Shown here: piece after piece, positions 9,540 to 17,825 of the stretch
Layout of the letters: each line of letters opens with the position of its first letter
How positions within the stretch are numbered: the stretch's first letter is position 1
Assembly (NCBI RefSeq): GCF_010501055.1
Contig: NZ_QVMO01000009.1
Coordinates: forward strand, 1-64,000
Origin: Dysgonomonas sp. 521
GTDB lineage: Bacteria; Bacteroidota; Bacteroidia; Bacteroidales; Dysgonomonadaceae
Direction: 5' to 3'
DNA length: 64,000 nt
The notes under the pieces: generated by a model
What the model saw: only the letters and a program-made list of their open reading frames with translations
The model's database searches: none
What the model was told of the DNA's origin: nothing
Program-made: the position numbers and the translations under genes

Positions 9540-9932
9540 ATGAGAATATTTTTCAGTGAACAAAGTAAAAAATTTCTAAGGACGCTCAGCTATCCTATAG
9601 AAAGCGCATCACAGATACTAGGACATATTGAGAATAACTTTATTCGAATTGATAAAATTGTATCATTTAAAATGATATCACAATTAAATGATTGTTGCTC
9701 AATTGCTCTTCCAAAGAAAAAGTTAGACGATAATGTAATTGGTGTTTTTCACACTCATCCTAATGGTAATATTTTACCCTCTGATAGTGACGTTAAGGTT
9801 ATGAAGAGTTTATTCTCCCAAAAGGAAGTTGTATTCTTGATTTCAGAAAAAAAAAATGATATATGGATAATTCATCCTTTTATTATAGAAAATAATAATA
9901 AAATGACAATGCTTGATAGTGTAACCATTTGA
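9540..9932 (+). CDS. JAB1/MPN (JAMM) metalloprotease-like protein
   Basis: A 130-aa single-domain protein. The JAMM zinc motif is complete: a Glu in YPIESASQILGHIE near residue 21, then HTHPNGNILPSDSD near 72-85, which fits His-x-His-x7-Ser-x2-Asp exactly. JAMM proteins cleave isopeptide bonds at ubiquitin-like tails or process small modifiers. In bacteria, stand-alone JAB proteins occur with ubiquitin-like conjugation and antiphage loci. No E1, E2 or ubiquitin-like gene is nearby. It is divergent from the STAND-GDPD pair across a 209-nt spacer, so joint regulation is possible. It could equally be an independent DNA-repair or phage-type JAB protein. Confidence 0.82.
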   Translation: MRIFFSEQSKKFLRTLSYPIESASQILGHIENNFIRIDKIVSFKMISQLNDCCSIALPKKKLDDNVIGVFHTHPNGNILPSDSDVKVMKSLFSQKEVVFLISEKKNDIWIIHPFIIENNNKMTMLDSVTI

Positions 9933-10001
9933 AATTAATCAATGATAGGAATAATACAGTGTCACCTAAGATTTATTGAAGAAGGTGTGATCAAGATTTT
10001 A

Positions 10002-10163
10002 AGTAACTGTTTAAATTTTTCAAGAACATGATTTTGAAGGATAAAACGAGCGATTTCGCAGTCAAAATTTTTGAGTTTAGCGGGCTAAATGATAAAATTT
10101 CTGACAAGATAAGAGTTGTTTTAGGTTCAAAATACTTCATTGACTAAAATTTAAACAGTTACT
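10002..10163. mobile_element. MITE-like element with perfect 18-bp terminal inverted repeats
   Basis: AGTAACTGTTTAAATTTT (10002-10019) is repeated perfectly inverted at 10146-10163, enclosing 126 bp without a gene. Size and ends fit a non-autonomous transposon. No clear target duplication was seen. Confidence 0.65.
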
Positions 10164-10168
10164 AAATC

Positions 10169-10302
10169 AATAGTCCGTTAAATTTTTGAATTTTCGATAT
10201 TTTGAAAATAACAATGCGTTGATTATGAGTTGTTTAACCGAATTGAGCCGCGTTTTATAATAATTTGATTATCAGTTACATATAAAAACTTAACGGACTA
10301 TT
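10169..10302. mobile_element. Second MITE-like element with 13-bp terminal inverted repeats
   Basis: AATAGTCCGTTAA (10169-10181) is repeated perfectly inverted at 10290-10302, and the similarity continues imperfectly for about 12 more bases. The enclosed sequence is non-coding. It differs from the first element, so two different families sit side by side. Confidence 0.6.
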
Positions 10303-10335
10303 ATAAATATAATAAAAAATTAAATCATTTTGAAC

Positions 10336-11649
10336 ATGAAAAATTTATTATACAAAATAAGCGGGTATGACCCCAAAATAGTTAGAGCAGGACGACTTGG
10401 TGCAAAATTTCTCCTGCCCGGATTGTCTTTGTTGATAGTTTTGATCACTTCTTCTTATGGTGGATGGCATCTAGCTGATACAGTTACGAGCGGTTGGATT
10501 CGAGTTCCTTTTGTGATGGGCTTTGTGTCGTTAATTCTGTTGGTAGATTTTTTGCTGTTACAAGGCGAAAAATCAAATTGGACAGCAGGAATGCGTGTAA
10601 TTTTATCTGTTACAATGGGTTTTATTATTTCGCTTTTAACTTGTTTGATAGTTTTTGGAAGCGATATTAAAGCAAAAACGGCCAGAGATATAGACACTGA
10701 TGTCAAATTAGAAACGGAAACTCGTAAAAGTGACATTACATATTGGAAAACGCTACCAGATTCAATAAATTTCTACAATACTTTATCTGTAACTGCACAT
10801 AAAGGCGATTATGTAACCGAACACGGACAGAGGGTTGGAAAATGTAAAGATTTCGACCAAGCAAATTGCCCAAAAGGTACATATTGCGAAGTTTTCAGAA
10901 GTAAAGCAGAGTATTTTAAAACCATATACGATAATAATAAGCATTTAATAAACGACACTACTTATATAACAAGAGCGGAACAAAAAGCAGGGGAAAGAAA
11001 TTCAGATGGCATTATCGAACAAATTAAAGATTTATGGGAATTGATGATGGACGAAGAGGTTGTACTTGTCGGTGTGATATTGTTTTTTATTTTCTTAATG
11101 GTAATAGATTTAATGCCAATTTCTGTGAAATTTGGTATTAAAGATACTCTGGACAACAAGTACGATGCTTTTTTGAATAAACTGAGAACAGAAAGAGATG
11201 CAAGCGGGAATCTACGATTTTATGATGTTGAGTTAGAAAAGTTCTTTCTAGAAAACGAAAGAGAAAAAACAAACATAGAAGAAGAAAAACAAAAAGAAAC
11301 AGAAAAAGCGAAGCGAGTAAAAGCAGTTATCGTAAAATTAGAAGATGTAAAAAAAATATATGCTGAAAATAAATTGCAGCATGTTGTTGATGGAATCAAA
11401 AAATGGTACACTTCTTCGAAACTCGAAAAAGATGCGCAAACAAGTGAAGATACGCTGAATGGCACTACTGAAAATTCGAGAACTACAGAAGAAAATACCT
11501 TTGCACAAATTAAAGAATTTGCACAAAGAATAAAAAATGGCGAAAAAATTTATTCTGTCGAAGATTTACAATTTCAATTAAATTATGCTGCAGAGATAGA
11601 AAACGAGTTGCAAAAACTTAAATACCTAGAGAATGATGAGCACGAATAG
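10336..11649 (+). CDS. DUF4407-like four-helix membrane protein with coiled coil
   Basis: 437 aa from ATG 10336; a TTG two codons upstream is less likely. Three hydrophobic helices lie at about 25-43, 55-76 and 84-108. An extracytoplasmic segment of about 130 residues contains several Cys (GKCKDFDQANCPKGTYCEV). A fourth helix lies at about 241-262, then a long charged coiled coil (about 275-345) and a polar tail. The layout resembles DUF4407 proteins, whose function is unknown. It is first in an operon with a small acidic protein (17-nt overlap) and a SEDS-transpeptidase fusion, which suggests a membrane partner or scaffold for that enzyme. The family call is from layout and is moderate. Confidence 0.6.
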   Translation: MKNLLYKISGYDPKIVRAGRLGAKFLLPGLSLLIVLITSSYGGWHLADTVTSGWIRVPFVMGFVSLILLVDFLLLQGEKSNWTAGMRVILSVTMGFIISLLTCLIVFGSDIKAKTARDIDTDVKLETETRKSDITYWKTLPDSINFYNTLSVTAHKGDYVTEHGQRVGKCKDFDQANCPKGTYCEVFRSKAEYFKTIYDNNKHLINDTTYITRAEQKAGERNSDGIIEQIKDLWELMMDEEVVLVGVILFFIFLMVIDLMPISVKFGIKDTLDNKYDAFLNKLRTERDASGNLRFYDVELEKFFLENEREKTNIEEEKQKETEKAKRVKAVIVKLEDVKKIYAENKLQHVVDGIKKWYTSSKLEKDAQTSEDTLNGTTENSRTTEENTFAQIKEFAQRIKNGEKIYSVEDLQFQLNYAAEIENELQKLKYLENDEHE

Positions 11650-12040
11650 CAAATTATCTTGGCTAAAAACTTTTATTATTCACGGTGATTTTGACAATGC
11701 ACCTGACGATTTTGATGTTTTTGACGAAACAGAAAAATTTAGCAGACACAAAATACGCTGTAAGCAAGAAGATACGGATAGGGAAGAATCTATAGTTAGA
11801 AAAGGAAAAGGTGGTAGCGGAAAAAGACCGCCAGCAGATACAGAAAAACCAACGATGCCAAAATTTGAAGACCCACTTTTAGTTTTTGCTCAATTTGACA
11901 AAAATGACGAACTACTAGAATTGATACGCGACAATTTGTGGGAAATTCAAGAATTTGAAATGAAGTTAAACAGCTCTTTTGAGCAATTAGAAAATAAATT
12001 TGGAAAAAATATATATCAATATGATACAACTTCTACATAA
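11633..12040 (+). CDS. Small acidic hypothetical protein between two membrane proteins
   Basis: 135 aa, soluble, with no signal peptide or membrane helix. The N-terminal half is acidic (ANDPDD-like segment, DVFDETEKF). A Gly/Pro/Lys linker near 60-80 (GKGGSGKRPPADTEKP) follows, then a predicted helix pair (about 95-130) rich in Leu and Glu. No family was recognised. It overlaps the gene before by 17 nt and the gene after by 20 nt (from ATG 12021), so all three are probably translated together. It may link the coiled-coil membrane protein to the SEDS-transpeptidase fusion; that is inference from position only. Confidence 0.6.
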   Translation: MMSTNSKLSWLKTFIIHGDFDNAPDDFDVFDETEKFSRHKIRCKQEDTDREESIVRKGKGGSGKRPPADTEKPTMPKFEDPLLVFAQFDKNDELLELIRDNLWEIQEFEMKLNSSFEQLENKFGKNIYQYDTTST

Positions 12041-15000
12041 AATATCAAATACAAAAATTGTCGGAAATGCGAAGTTTATTATAATAGCATTGCTTTTTGT
12101 CTGTGCATTAGCTTACGCCTTTTGCACAATGCGAGTTTTTGTTTATAACAACGAATATTCACACACATTGTCGTTTCATTCTTTGAAGTTGGACAAATCA
12201 AAGGAATATCTTTTTGTCAAAGAATATAAGGTTCCCACCTCACAAACCACAGTTATAGTGCCAATGGGCAGAGTAAATATGCCTGATAGTTTGTGCATTT
12301 TGTATCACAATGGCGAAGAATGGAAATTGAAACTTACCGACAATTTGCGAAAAAGCCATATAGACAACGCCAAAGAAACTATTTTTTATCCATTTTGTCG
12401 TTTGAACGAGAAAAAGAGAGATTATAGTGATGAGGATTTTTTCCATAATTCCACAAAAATGCCAATGCAAACAGATTTATTGGCAGGCATAAGATTTAAT
12501 AACGCTTCAGGGCGAGATGCTTTTGTCATTAAGATTGAAGAACAGAGTGGTGAGTATTTTTTAACCAAAGGCGTGGCGTTTTTTACTAATCGAAATGTGC
12601 CTATTTCCAACAAAGGACAGCGGATTGTCGAATTGAATTTTTGCATAAATGGTGACACTTTGAGTGGTAATAAATATGTGTTTTCGTTTCCATTTTTTAA
12701 CTCTCAAAACCAACCTGAAAGAAAAAATATAATCTTTGAAAATGGCGAGTGCAATAATTTTATACTCGACAAAGACAATTCTATTACTATAAATAATTGT
12801 CGTTTTTTGCTGAAATCCAATTATAGTAATACCGCAAAAAACTTCGTATTACCGTTGTTGTTTTCAGTCTTACTTTGCTTTAGTTTATTATTGTTGAGAC
12901 AAATGTATGTTTTGACGAACAAAACTCAACATTCAAGACAAAGGAATTTAATCAAAGTAGAACAATTTAATATTTTAAGTTTGAGAGTTTTGTTTAACTG
13001 CATTATTCTATTAGGTTTTCCGATTTTACTACTTAAAATACAAGAGGCGGAAAGTCGCTTATATTTGATTACATTACTTGCTGTTATATTGAATATTAAT
13101 TGGATAAATGCAATAAAATGGCTTGCTAAATTGATAAAGAGCGATAGTGAGAATTTTTCTAAACTTTCTCTTGCTATAATTATGGTAACAACTTTTGCTA
13201 CTTATTTTACAAGCGACGAACTTGTTTTTGGCAAAATTCCTGTGCTAAAAATAACCGCAATTATTTTTATATTTTTACCTTTTGCCATTAGTCCTTTCTC
13301 AAAATTACAATTGCCAAGCCATGAAATATTTTCCAAAATAAAAAAATATTTTTCCGTTAAAAAGAAGCAAATATTAGACGGAGAAGAACATTCTAATAAA
13401 GTTGAAAAAGACAAGTCAGAGCAAGATTTTGTATTTAATATGGCTTGCTATTCTGCCTTAATTATTTTGGGGGGTATAATTCTTGTCTTATCAAAAGATT
13501 TTGCAACACTCATTTTCATACTATTATCATTGTTTTTAATATTAATAATTAATTTCAAACGATTAAAACTTTTTATAAAATCAGCAACCTTACGAGAATG
13601 GAGTTGGGTTTGTGTTCCTATAATAGTTTTGGGATTGATTTTTTGGTTTTTTGTAACTAGCCCTGAAAAACAATATAGATTTCAATCTTCATTATTTTTT
13701 CCTGATAGTGAACAATTTGACAACACGCCTAACATTGAAAGTTCAAGACAAACAATAGCGGGACAGATTTTTCTACTAAATTCCGTAGAAAATGATTTTA
13801 ATCCCCATTTTAATACGGTAGTCTTGCCCGAAACTAAAAGTGTGTTCTTTTCCGATTATGCTGTCTTGTGGAGTTTCAAAATAGGTGGTTGGCTGTGGTT
13901 TTCGCTCTATCTTGGCGTATTGTTAATGCTTTCGTATACAATTATTTCTTTACTTGTTATTTTTAGCAAGCCTATAAGATTAAAAACAGGAAAAAGAGGT
14001 TTTTATAACAAAAAAATAGTTTTTGGTTTAAATATATTGCTATCCATAATGCTTGTACAATATATTTATACTTTCCTTACCAATTTTTGGACTATTCCAC
14101 TCACAGGGCAAAGTCCGGGCTTGCTTTCGCCTGTTTATTTTGAGTATATTTTTCATATCATTCTAATAAATTACTTGTATGTGTATTTGGTAAGTTCTGT
14201 TGGAAATAGGCAAATAGCAATAATGCAGGACAATTATGTAAATCATTCTATCTCGCCTTATGTGCCTGCAAAATTCAAAGCACTTATCATTCCGATTGTA
14301 TTTTTTGCAGGTAGTATTTGCCTTTTATTCTATCAGCGTTGCAGAATAAACGACCGTATACAAACAAACGGTAATAAAATGTCTTGGAAAATAGTACAAG
14401 AATATGATTTGGATTCGTTGGTTAATCTAGGAAAAGATTCTTTGCTTGTGTTAGCACACAAAAGTTTTGATAGAATGCAAAATAATGCAGAAGAACAAAG
14501 AAAGTTCAGAAATTATCTTTTTGCTTATTATCAGTCAGATAATGCAAAGAAAAAGCATTACATTGACATTGACTATATTAAAACAAATACCAATATTGAT
14601 AGCATTACAAGTATTAAGGAAGTTTTGGATAAAGAGAGCGTTGTTCGCGGTTATTCCAAATATATAAATGGAAACCCGACGCTTTTTGTCAATAATAAAT
14701 ATTATGGTGGTTGTCCTCCAAATGCCGAAACTGTTAATTTTGAATTACAAGAAATTTTGAATAAAGTATTAGAAGAATGGGCAGAGCAAATTGATACTAA
14801 GCAAGGGTTTAAAATGGTTGGTGGTTCTATAATTATTGCCGAAAACGAAAGTGGTTACATTCGTGCTTCTGCCTCATATCCGCTTATGTATAACGAGAAT
14901 TTGTATCATATTTTATACAAAAACAATCAAATAAATGATGTTTTGCAAAATTACAATGCAGGAGCAATTACCGAAAATATAAAAATAAAGTGCGATAATC

Positions 15001-15710
15001 TCGAATACATAAACTTTGCAGAATATGATATGATGCCAGGTAGTGTTGTAAAACCATTTTTGGCTTATTACTATTTGGCAAGTGGCTTACCATACTCTGT
15101 GAATGATTTAAATGCCTTGCTTGGTTATTCAAGCAATCAAATTGCAGAAAAATTGTTTAGGAATTTATTTGAGAAGAATAATTATTATAATGAAGCAGAT
15201 GCTGTTTATAAAAATGATTTTGGACTTACTGTTTATAATAACAGTTTTAAGAGAGACAAAGTGTATATGAGCCACGCTATTGGACAACAACAGAAATTAA
15301 TTTTCAAAGATATTGTTCAAGGATATATACGAATAAAAGAAGGTAAGAACATTAAATTAAGTTATAAAAAATCAGATATTTCATTCGAGAATCTCTCCCT
15401 TAATGAGATACAACTTGATATTTTAAGAAATGCTATGAAAGTGTGTTTGAAAAATGGAACTGCTAAAGATGTTGGAAAAAAGACGGGAACAAGAGATAAA
15501 GGGTATTTAGCAAAAACAGGTACTGCAGAAATTTTGGGAGACAAAACTAAAAACAGGACTACAGCATTTATTGTTGTTACTGAGCAATATACTATTGGCA
15601 TACAACTTTATGGTATTTTGCCAGGGGATAAAACAGGACTGCATGCAAAAGATTTATTTTCCCAAACAGTCGAAATTTTAAAAACGCATAATATTATGAA
15701 CTTTTTATGA
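12021..15710 (+). CDS. SEDS (FtsW/RodA-like) glycosyltransferase fused to a penicillin-binding transpeptidase
   Basis: About 1,229 aa from ATG 12021; a TTG at 12000 is less likely. Order: one N-terminal helix (about 14-34); an extracytoplasmic beta-rich region (about 35-270); then many membrane helices (about 275-765). In these, VVLPETKSVFFSDYAV (near 600) followed by GGWLWFSLYLG, and IPLTGQSPGLLSP (near 691-703), resemble the conserved periplasmic loop and the TG...P...S loop of SEDS enzymes. The last 430 residues are extracytoplasmic and carry the serine transpeptidase triad: PGSVVK (Ser 1008, Lys 1011), SSN (1037-1039) and KTGT (1165-1168), with a second KTGT about 11 residues earlier. SEDS and class B PBPs normally work as two proteins to polymerise and cross-link peptidoglycan. 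Here both activities would be in one chain. The PBP part lacks the usual N-terminal pedestal. The SEDS call rests on loop motifs and helix layout; the transpeptidase call is firm. Confidence 0.75.
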   Translation: MIQLLHKISNTKIVGNAKFIIIALLFVCALAYAFCTMRVFVYNNEYSHTLSFHSLKLDKSKEYLFVKEYKVPTSQTTVIVPMGRVNMPDSLCILYHNGEEWKLKLTDNLRKSHIDNAKETIFYPFCRLNEKKRDYSDEDFFHNSTKMPMQTDLLAGIRFNNASGRDAFVIKIEEQSGEYFLTKGVAFFTNRNVPISNKGQRIVELNFCINGDTLSGNKYVFSFPFFNSQNQPERKNIIFENGECNNFILDKDNSITINNCRFLLKSNYSNTAKNFVLPLLFSVLLCFSLLLLRQMYVLTNKTQHSRQRNLIKVEQFNILSLRVLFNCIILLGFPILLLKIQEAESRLYLITLLAVILNINWINAIKWLAKLIKSDSENFSKLSLAIIMVTTFATYFTSDELVFGKIPVLKITAIIFIFLPFAISPFSKLQLPSHEIFSKIKKYFSVKKKQILDGEEHSNKVEKDKSEQDFVFNMACYSALIILGGIILVLSKDFATLIFILLSLFLILIINFKRLKLFIKSATLREWSWVCVPIIVLGLIFWFFVTSPEKQYRFQSSLFFPDSEQFDNTPNIESSRQTIAGQIFLLNSVENDFNPHFNTVVLPETKSVFFSDYAVLWSFKIGGWLWFSLYLGVLLMLSYTIISLLVIFSKPIRLKTGKRGFYNKKIVFGLNILLSIMLVQYIYTFLTNFWTIPLTGQSPGLLSPVYFEYIFHIILINYLYVYLVSSVGNRQIAIMQDNYVNHSISPYVPAKFKALIIPIVFFAGSICLLFYQRCRINDRIQTNGNKMSWKIVQEYDLDSLVNLGKDSLLVLAHKSFDRMQNNAEEQRKFRNYLFAYYQSDNAKKKHYIDIDYIKTNTNIDSITSIKEVLDKESVVRGYSKYINGNPTLFVNNKYYGGCPPNAETVNFELQEILNKVLEEWAEQIDTKQGFKMVGGSIIIAENESGYIRASASYPLMYNENLYHILYKNNQINDVLQNYNAGAITENIKIKCDNLEYINFAEYDMMPGSVVKPFLAYYYLASGLPYSVNDLNALLGYSSNQIAEKLFRNLFEKNNYYNEADAVYKNDFGLTVYNNSFKRDKVYMSHAIGQQQKLIFKDIVQGYIRIKEGKNIKLSYKKSDISFENLSLNEIQLDILRNAMKVCLKNGTAKDVGKKTGTRDKGYLAKTGTAEILGDKTKNRTTAFIVVTEQYTIGIQLYGILPGDKTGLHAKDLFSQTVEILKTHNIMNFL

Positions 15711-15989
15711 AAACAGGAGAAAAATCAATTTGAAAAAGTGAATTAATTCAAGGGATTATTATCGGTTGTATACTTACTGCAATTTGTATCAATGTAAAAA
15801 TTCATTTCAGAAAAGTTGCCTCGTAATAATCACGATTGATAATTTATTACTTGTAAACCCAAATACTGTATTTAAAGAATAAATTTCGGACTTGATACAA
15901 TGAATTTAGAGGAATATTCTATATCTTTGAAACAAGAAATCAGGCTTACAGCGGTCTGCCGACACAAAACAATATGACATTATTATAAT

Positions 15990-16007
15990 CGTTACGAATT
16001 CGTTACG
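15990..16007. repeat. CGTTACG-N4-CGTTACG repeat pair, copy 1
   Basis: CGTTACGAATTCGTTACG: two CGTTACG units 11 bp apart, one helical turn. The same 18-bp unit with two changes recurs at 16369-16386. Both lie upstream of the first recombinase gene and are candidate arm-type integrase or excisionase sites. Confidence 0.5.
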
Positions 16008-16065
16008 GTATGTCTTCCAAGAAAATATAATAAGCTGATAATTTAGCTATTACGAGATAAAAAAA

Positions 16066-16082
16066 TGATCCCGCTCGGATCA
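16066..16082. repeat. Palindrome TGATCC-N5-GGATCA near the element end
   Basis: A perfect 6-bp inverted repeat with a 5-bp spacer, followed by CT. The same motif and spacer recur at 62515-62531 before another integrase, in both cases followed about 45-50 bp later by a strong terminator. It is probably part of the end sequence of this element family. Confidence 0.45.
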
Positions 16083-16130
16083 CTAGGCGAACCGAACCTT
16101 CGGGGACAGTTCGAAGCCAAAGACACAGAA

Positions 16131-16167
16131 AAGTCTTCTAAATTAATGATTTAGAAGACTTTTTTTT
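16131..16167 (+). terminator. Strong rho-independent terminator
   Basis: Stem AGTCTTCTAAAT (16132-16143) / ATTTAGAAGACT (16149-16160), a 5-nt loop, then a run of seven T. It is nearly symmetric, with an A before the stem, and may work in both directions. Confidence 0.8.
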
Positions 16168-16368
16168 ATTTATATATACTTCTGCCAAGACTGATATATG
16201 ACAACAAAATAACTTCTAAAAACCGAAAATCGTTACTAAACTATGCACCTAAAAAGCAAGAACGGATAAAACGGCGTAAATAGCTGACCCATTGGTGCTA
16301 ACTTCATTAATCTTCTCTCCACTGCAAGCAGTAAAAAAGCAAGATATTGTGTATTTCGGAAGACTTTC

Positions 16369-16386
16369 CGTTACGAATGCGTTACC
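16369..16386. repeat. CGTTACG-N4-CGTTACC repeat pair, copy 2
   Basis: CGTTACGAATGCGTTACC differs from the copy at 15990-16007 at two positions. It lies 189 bp upstream of the first recombinase gene. Confidence 0.5.
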
Positions 16387-16574
16387 TGTTTTTATATTGC
16401 AGCAACCATTCAAACAACGGATTTTCCCATGAAAGAAGAAGGATTCTTGTCTTGTTCTTCTGTTATGTAAGAAATAAGCCTGAGTCCGGGTTTTTATTCA
16501 CTGAATCACAATTTCTTGCGTAACATTGATTAGCTCTATAACAGTTAATTTTGTAACCTGTAAAAGAGTTAATT

Positions 16575-17807
16575 ATGACAGAAGTAAAAGTAAATTTCTA
16601 CCTCAAACGAAATGAGGAGAAAGCAGACGGAACAGTTCCCGTTCTGGGACGTATCCGCATCGGTAAATCAATGGTGCAGTTCAGTGCCAAAGTGAGTGTT
16701 CTTGTATCCCTTTGGGATACCAAGTCCGGCAGGGCTACCGGAAAAAGCAAAACCGCCCTCTCCATTAATGCATCCCTGAACAAAATCTGCGTAGCCATCC
16801 ATTCCGCCTATCGGGACTTACTGATGAAAAAGGAAAATGTATCTGCCCAAGATGTGAAAAATGCGTTTCAGGGTATAGCATCCGAACAGGATACCCTTGT
16901 GAAATACTACGAAGCACATAATCAGTCTTTTCTGAAAAATGTCGGCGTAAATAGGTGCATGGAAACCTACAAACGTTATGGCATCTCCCTTAACCACCTA
17001 AAAAGGTTCATGCGGAAGAAGTATAATGTTGGCGATGTGTCTTTTCAGGCATTGACCCCATCGTTTGTTGCCGACTATGACTATTATCTGCGTGTAGAAC
17101 TCCGTTTTGCTCCCCAGACGATTGTAAATATTATTGGACAACTTCGTAGAATCGTAAAAATAGCCATCAACAACGGTCTTCTCCGTAATGACCCATTCAT
17201 CGACTATGAATTTATAACGTCGCCCATTGTCCCCAAATCCCTGACATCCGCAGAGTTGAAGAAGCTGATGAATGCAAAGCTATCCCGACCCAACCTAAAC
17301 TTTATTCGTGATATGTTTTTGTTTTCATCTTTTACCGGCATCGCTTTCAGCGATATGCGTAGTCTGACAGAACAAAATCTTTCTATTGCCGAAGATGGTG
17401 TCCGGTGGGTACATCTCAGAAGAAAGAAGACCGGAACACCTTGTCATATTCCATTGTTGGAAATTCCCTTGCAATTAATTGAGAAATATAAAGGACTGGC
17501 GAAAGACGGTAAATTATTCCCAATGATCAGTTGCAGCAAGACCAATATCTATCTCAAACGGATAGCTACGGAATGCGGTATAGATAAGCGAGTTACATTT
17601 CACATGGCAAGGCATTGCTATGCCAGCGTAGTAACTCTCTCTCAGGGAGTTCCGCTGGAAACAGTAGCTGAATTACTCGGTCATCGGGATTGGAGAGCCA
17701 CCCGCATCTATGCACAGGTAAGCAATGAGAAAATCGGTGAAGATATGTGCCACTTGAATAAACGTCTGTCCGGCAAGTTTCATTTGACGGAGAACAATGT
17801 ACTATAA
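16575..17807 (+). CDS. Tyrosine recombinase (IntDOT-type), first of two
   Basis: 410 aa. The N-terminal arm-binding domain (about 1-100, VKVNFYLKRNEEKADGTVPVLGRIRI) is typical of Bacteroidetes integrases. It is followed by a SAM-like core-binding domain (about 105-205) and a catalytic domain (about 215-400) with HMARHCYASVV (His-x2-Arg), LGHRD, and the nucleophile Tyr in RIYAQV. The first catalytic Arg is replaced in TGIAFSDM, as in several IntDOT-type enzymes. The leader has GTAACCTG and AAAGAG just before the ATG. It is 18 bp upstream of a second recombinase gene and should integrate and excise this element, possibly together with its neighbour. Confidence 0.92.
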   Translation: MTEVKVNFYLKRNEEKADGTVPVLGRIRIGKSMVQFSAKVSVLVSLWDTKSGRATGKSKTALSINASLNKICVAIHSAYRDLLMKKENVSAQDVKNAFQGIASEQDTLVKYYEAHNQSFLKNVGVNRCMETYKRYGISLNHLKRFMRKKYNVGDVSFQALTPSFVADYDYYLRVELRFAPQTIVNIIGQLRRIVKIAINNGLLRNDPFIDYEFITSPIVPKSLTSAELKKLMNAKLSRPNLNFIRDMFLFSSFTGIAFSDMRSLTEQNLSIAEDGVRWVHLRRKKTGTPCHIPLLEIPLQLIEKYKGLAKDGKLFPMISCSKTNIYLKRIATECGIDKRVTFHMARHCYASVVTLSQGVPLETVAELLGHRDWRATRIYAQVSNEKIGEDMCHLNKRLSGKFHLTENNVL

Positions 17808-17825
17808 TAAAGAAAGGAGAATATT

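Larger units (their letters stand above)
9933..10335. other. Intergenic stretch filled by two MITE-like elements
   Basis: Nearly the whole gap between the JAMM gene and the DUF4407-like gene consists of two small non-coding elements with terminal inverted repeats (10002-10163 and 10169-10302), 5 bp apart. The promoter of the downstream operon must lie inside or right beside them. Confidence 0.55.
15711..16574. other. Non-coding stretch at the left edge of the mobilizable element
   Basis: 864 bp without a convincing gene. It holds a TATCTTTG -7-like box (15922-15929), two copies of an 18-bp CGTTAC repeat pair, a palindrome TGATCC-N5-GGATCA (16066-16082), a GC-rich hairpin-forming segment (about 16085-16118) and a strong terminator (16131-16167). 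The boundary of the integrated element is probably here. A tRNA gene, a common integration target, was looked for and not found. Confidence 0.5.

Noticed and set aside
16066..16118. Possible tRNA 3' end as integration target
   Set aside because: GC-rich and hairpin-forming, but no cloverleaf or TpsiC loop could be built on either strand.
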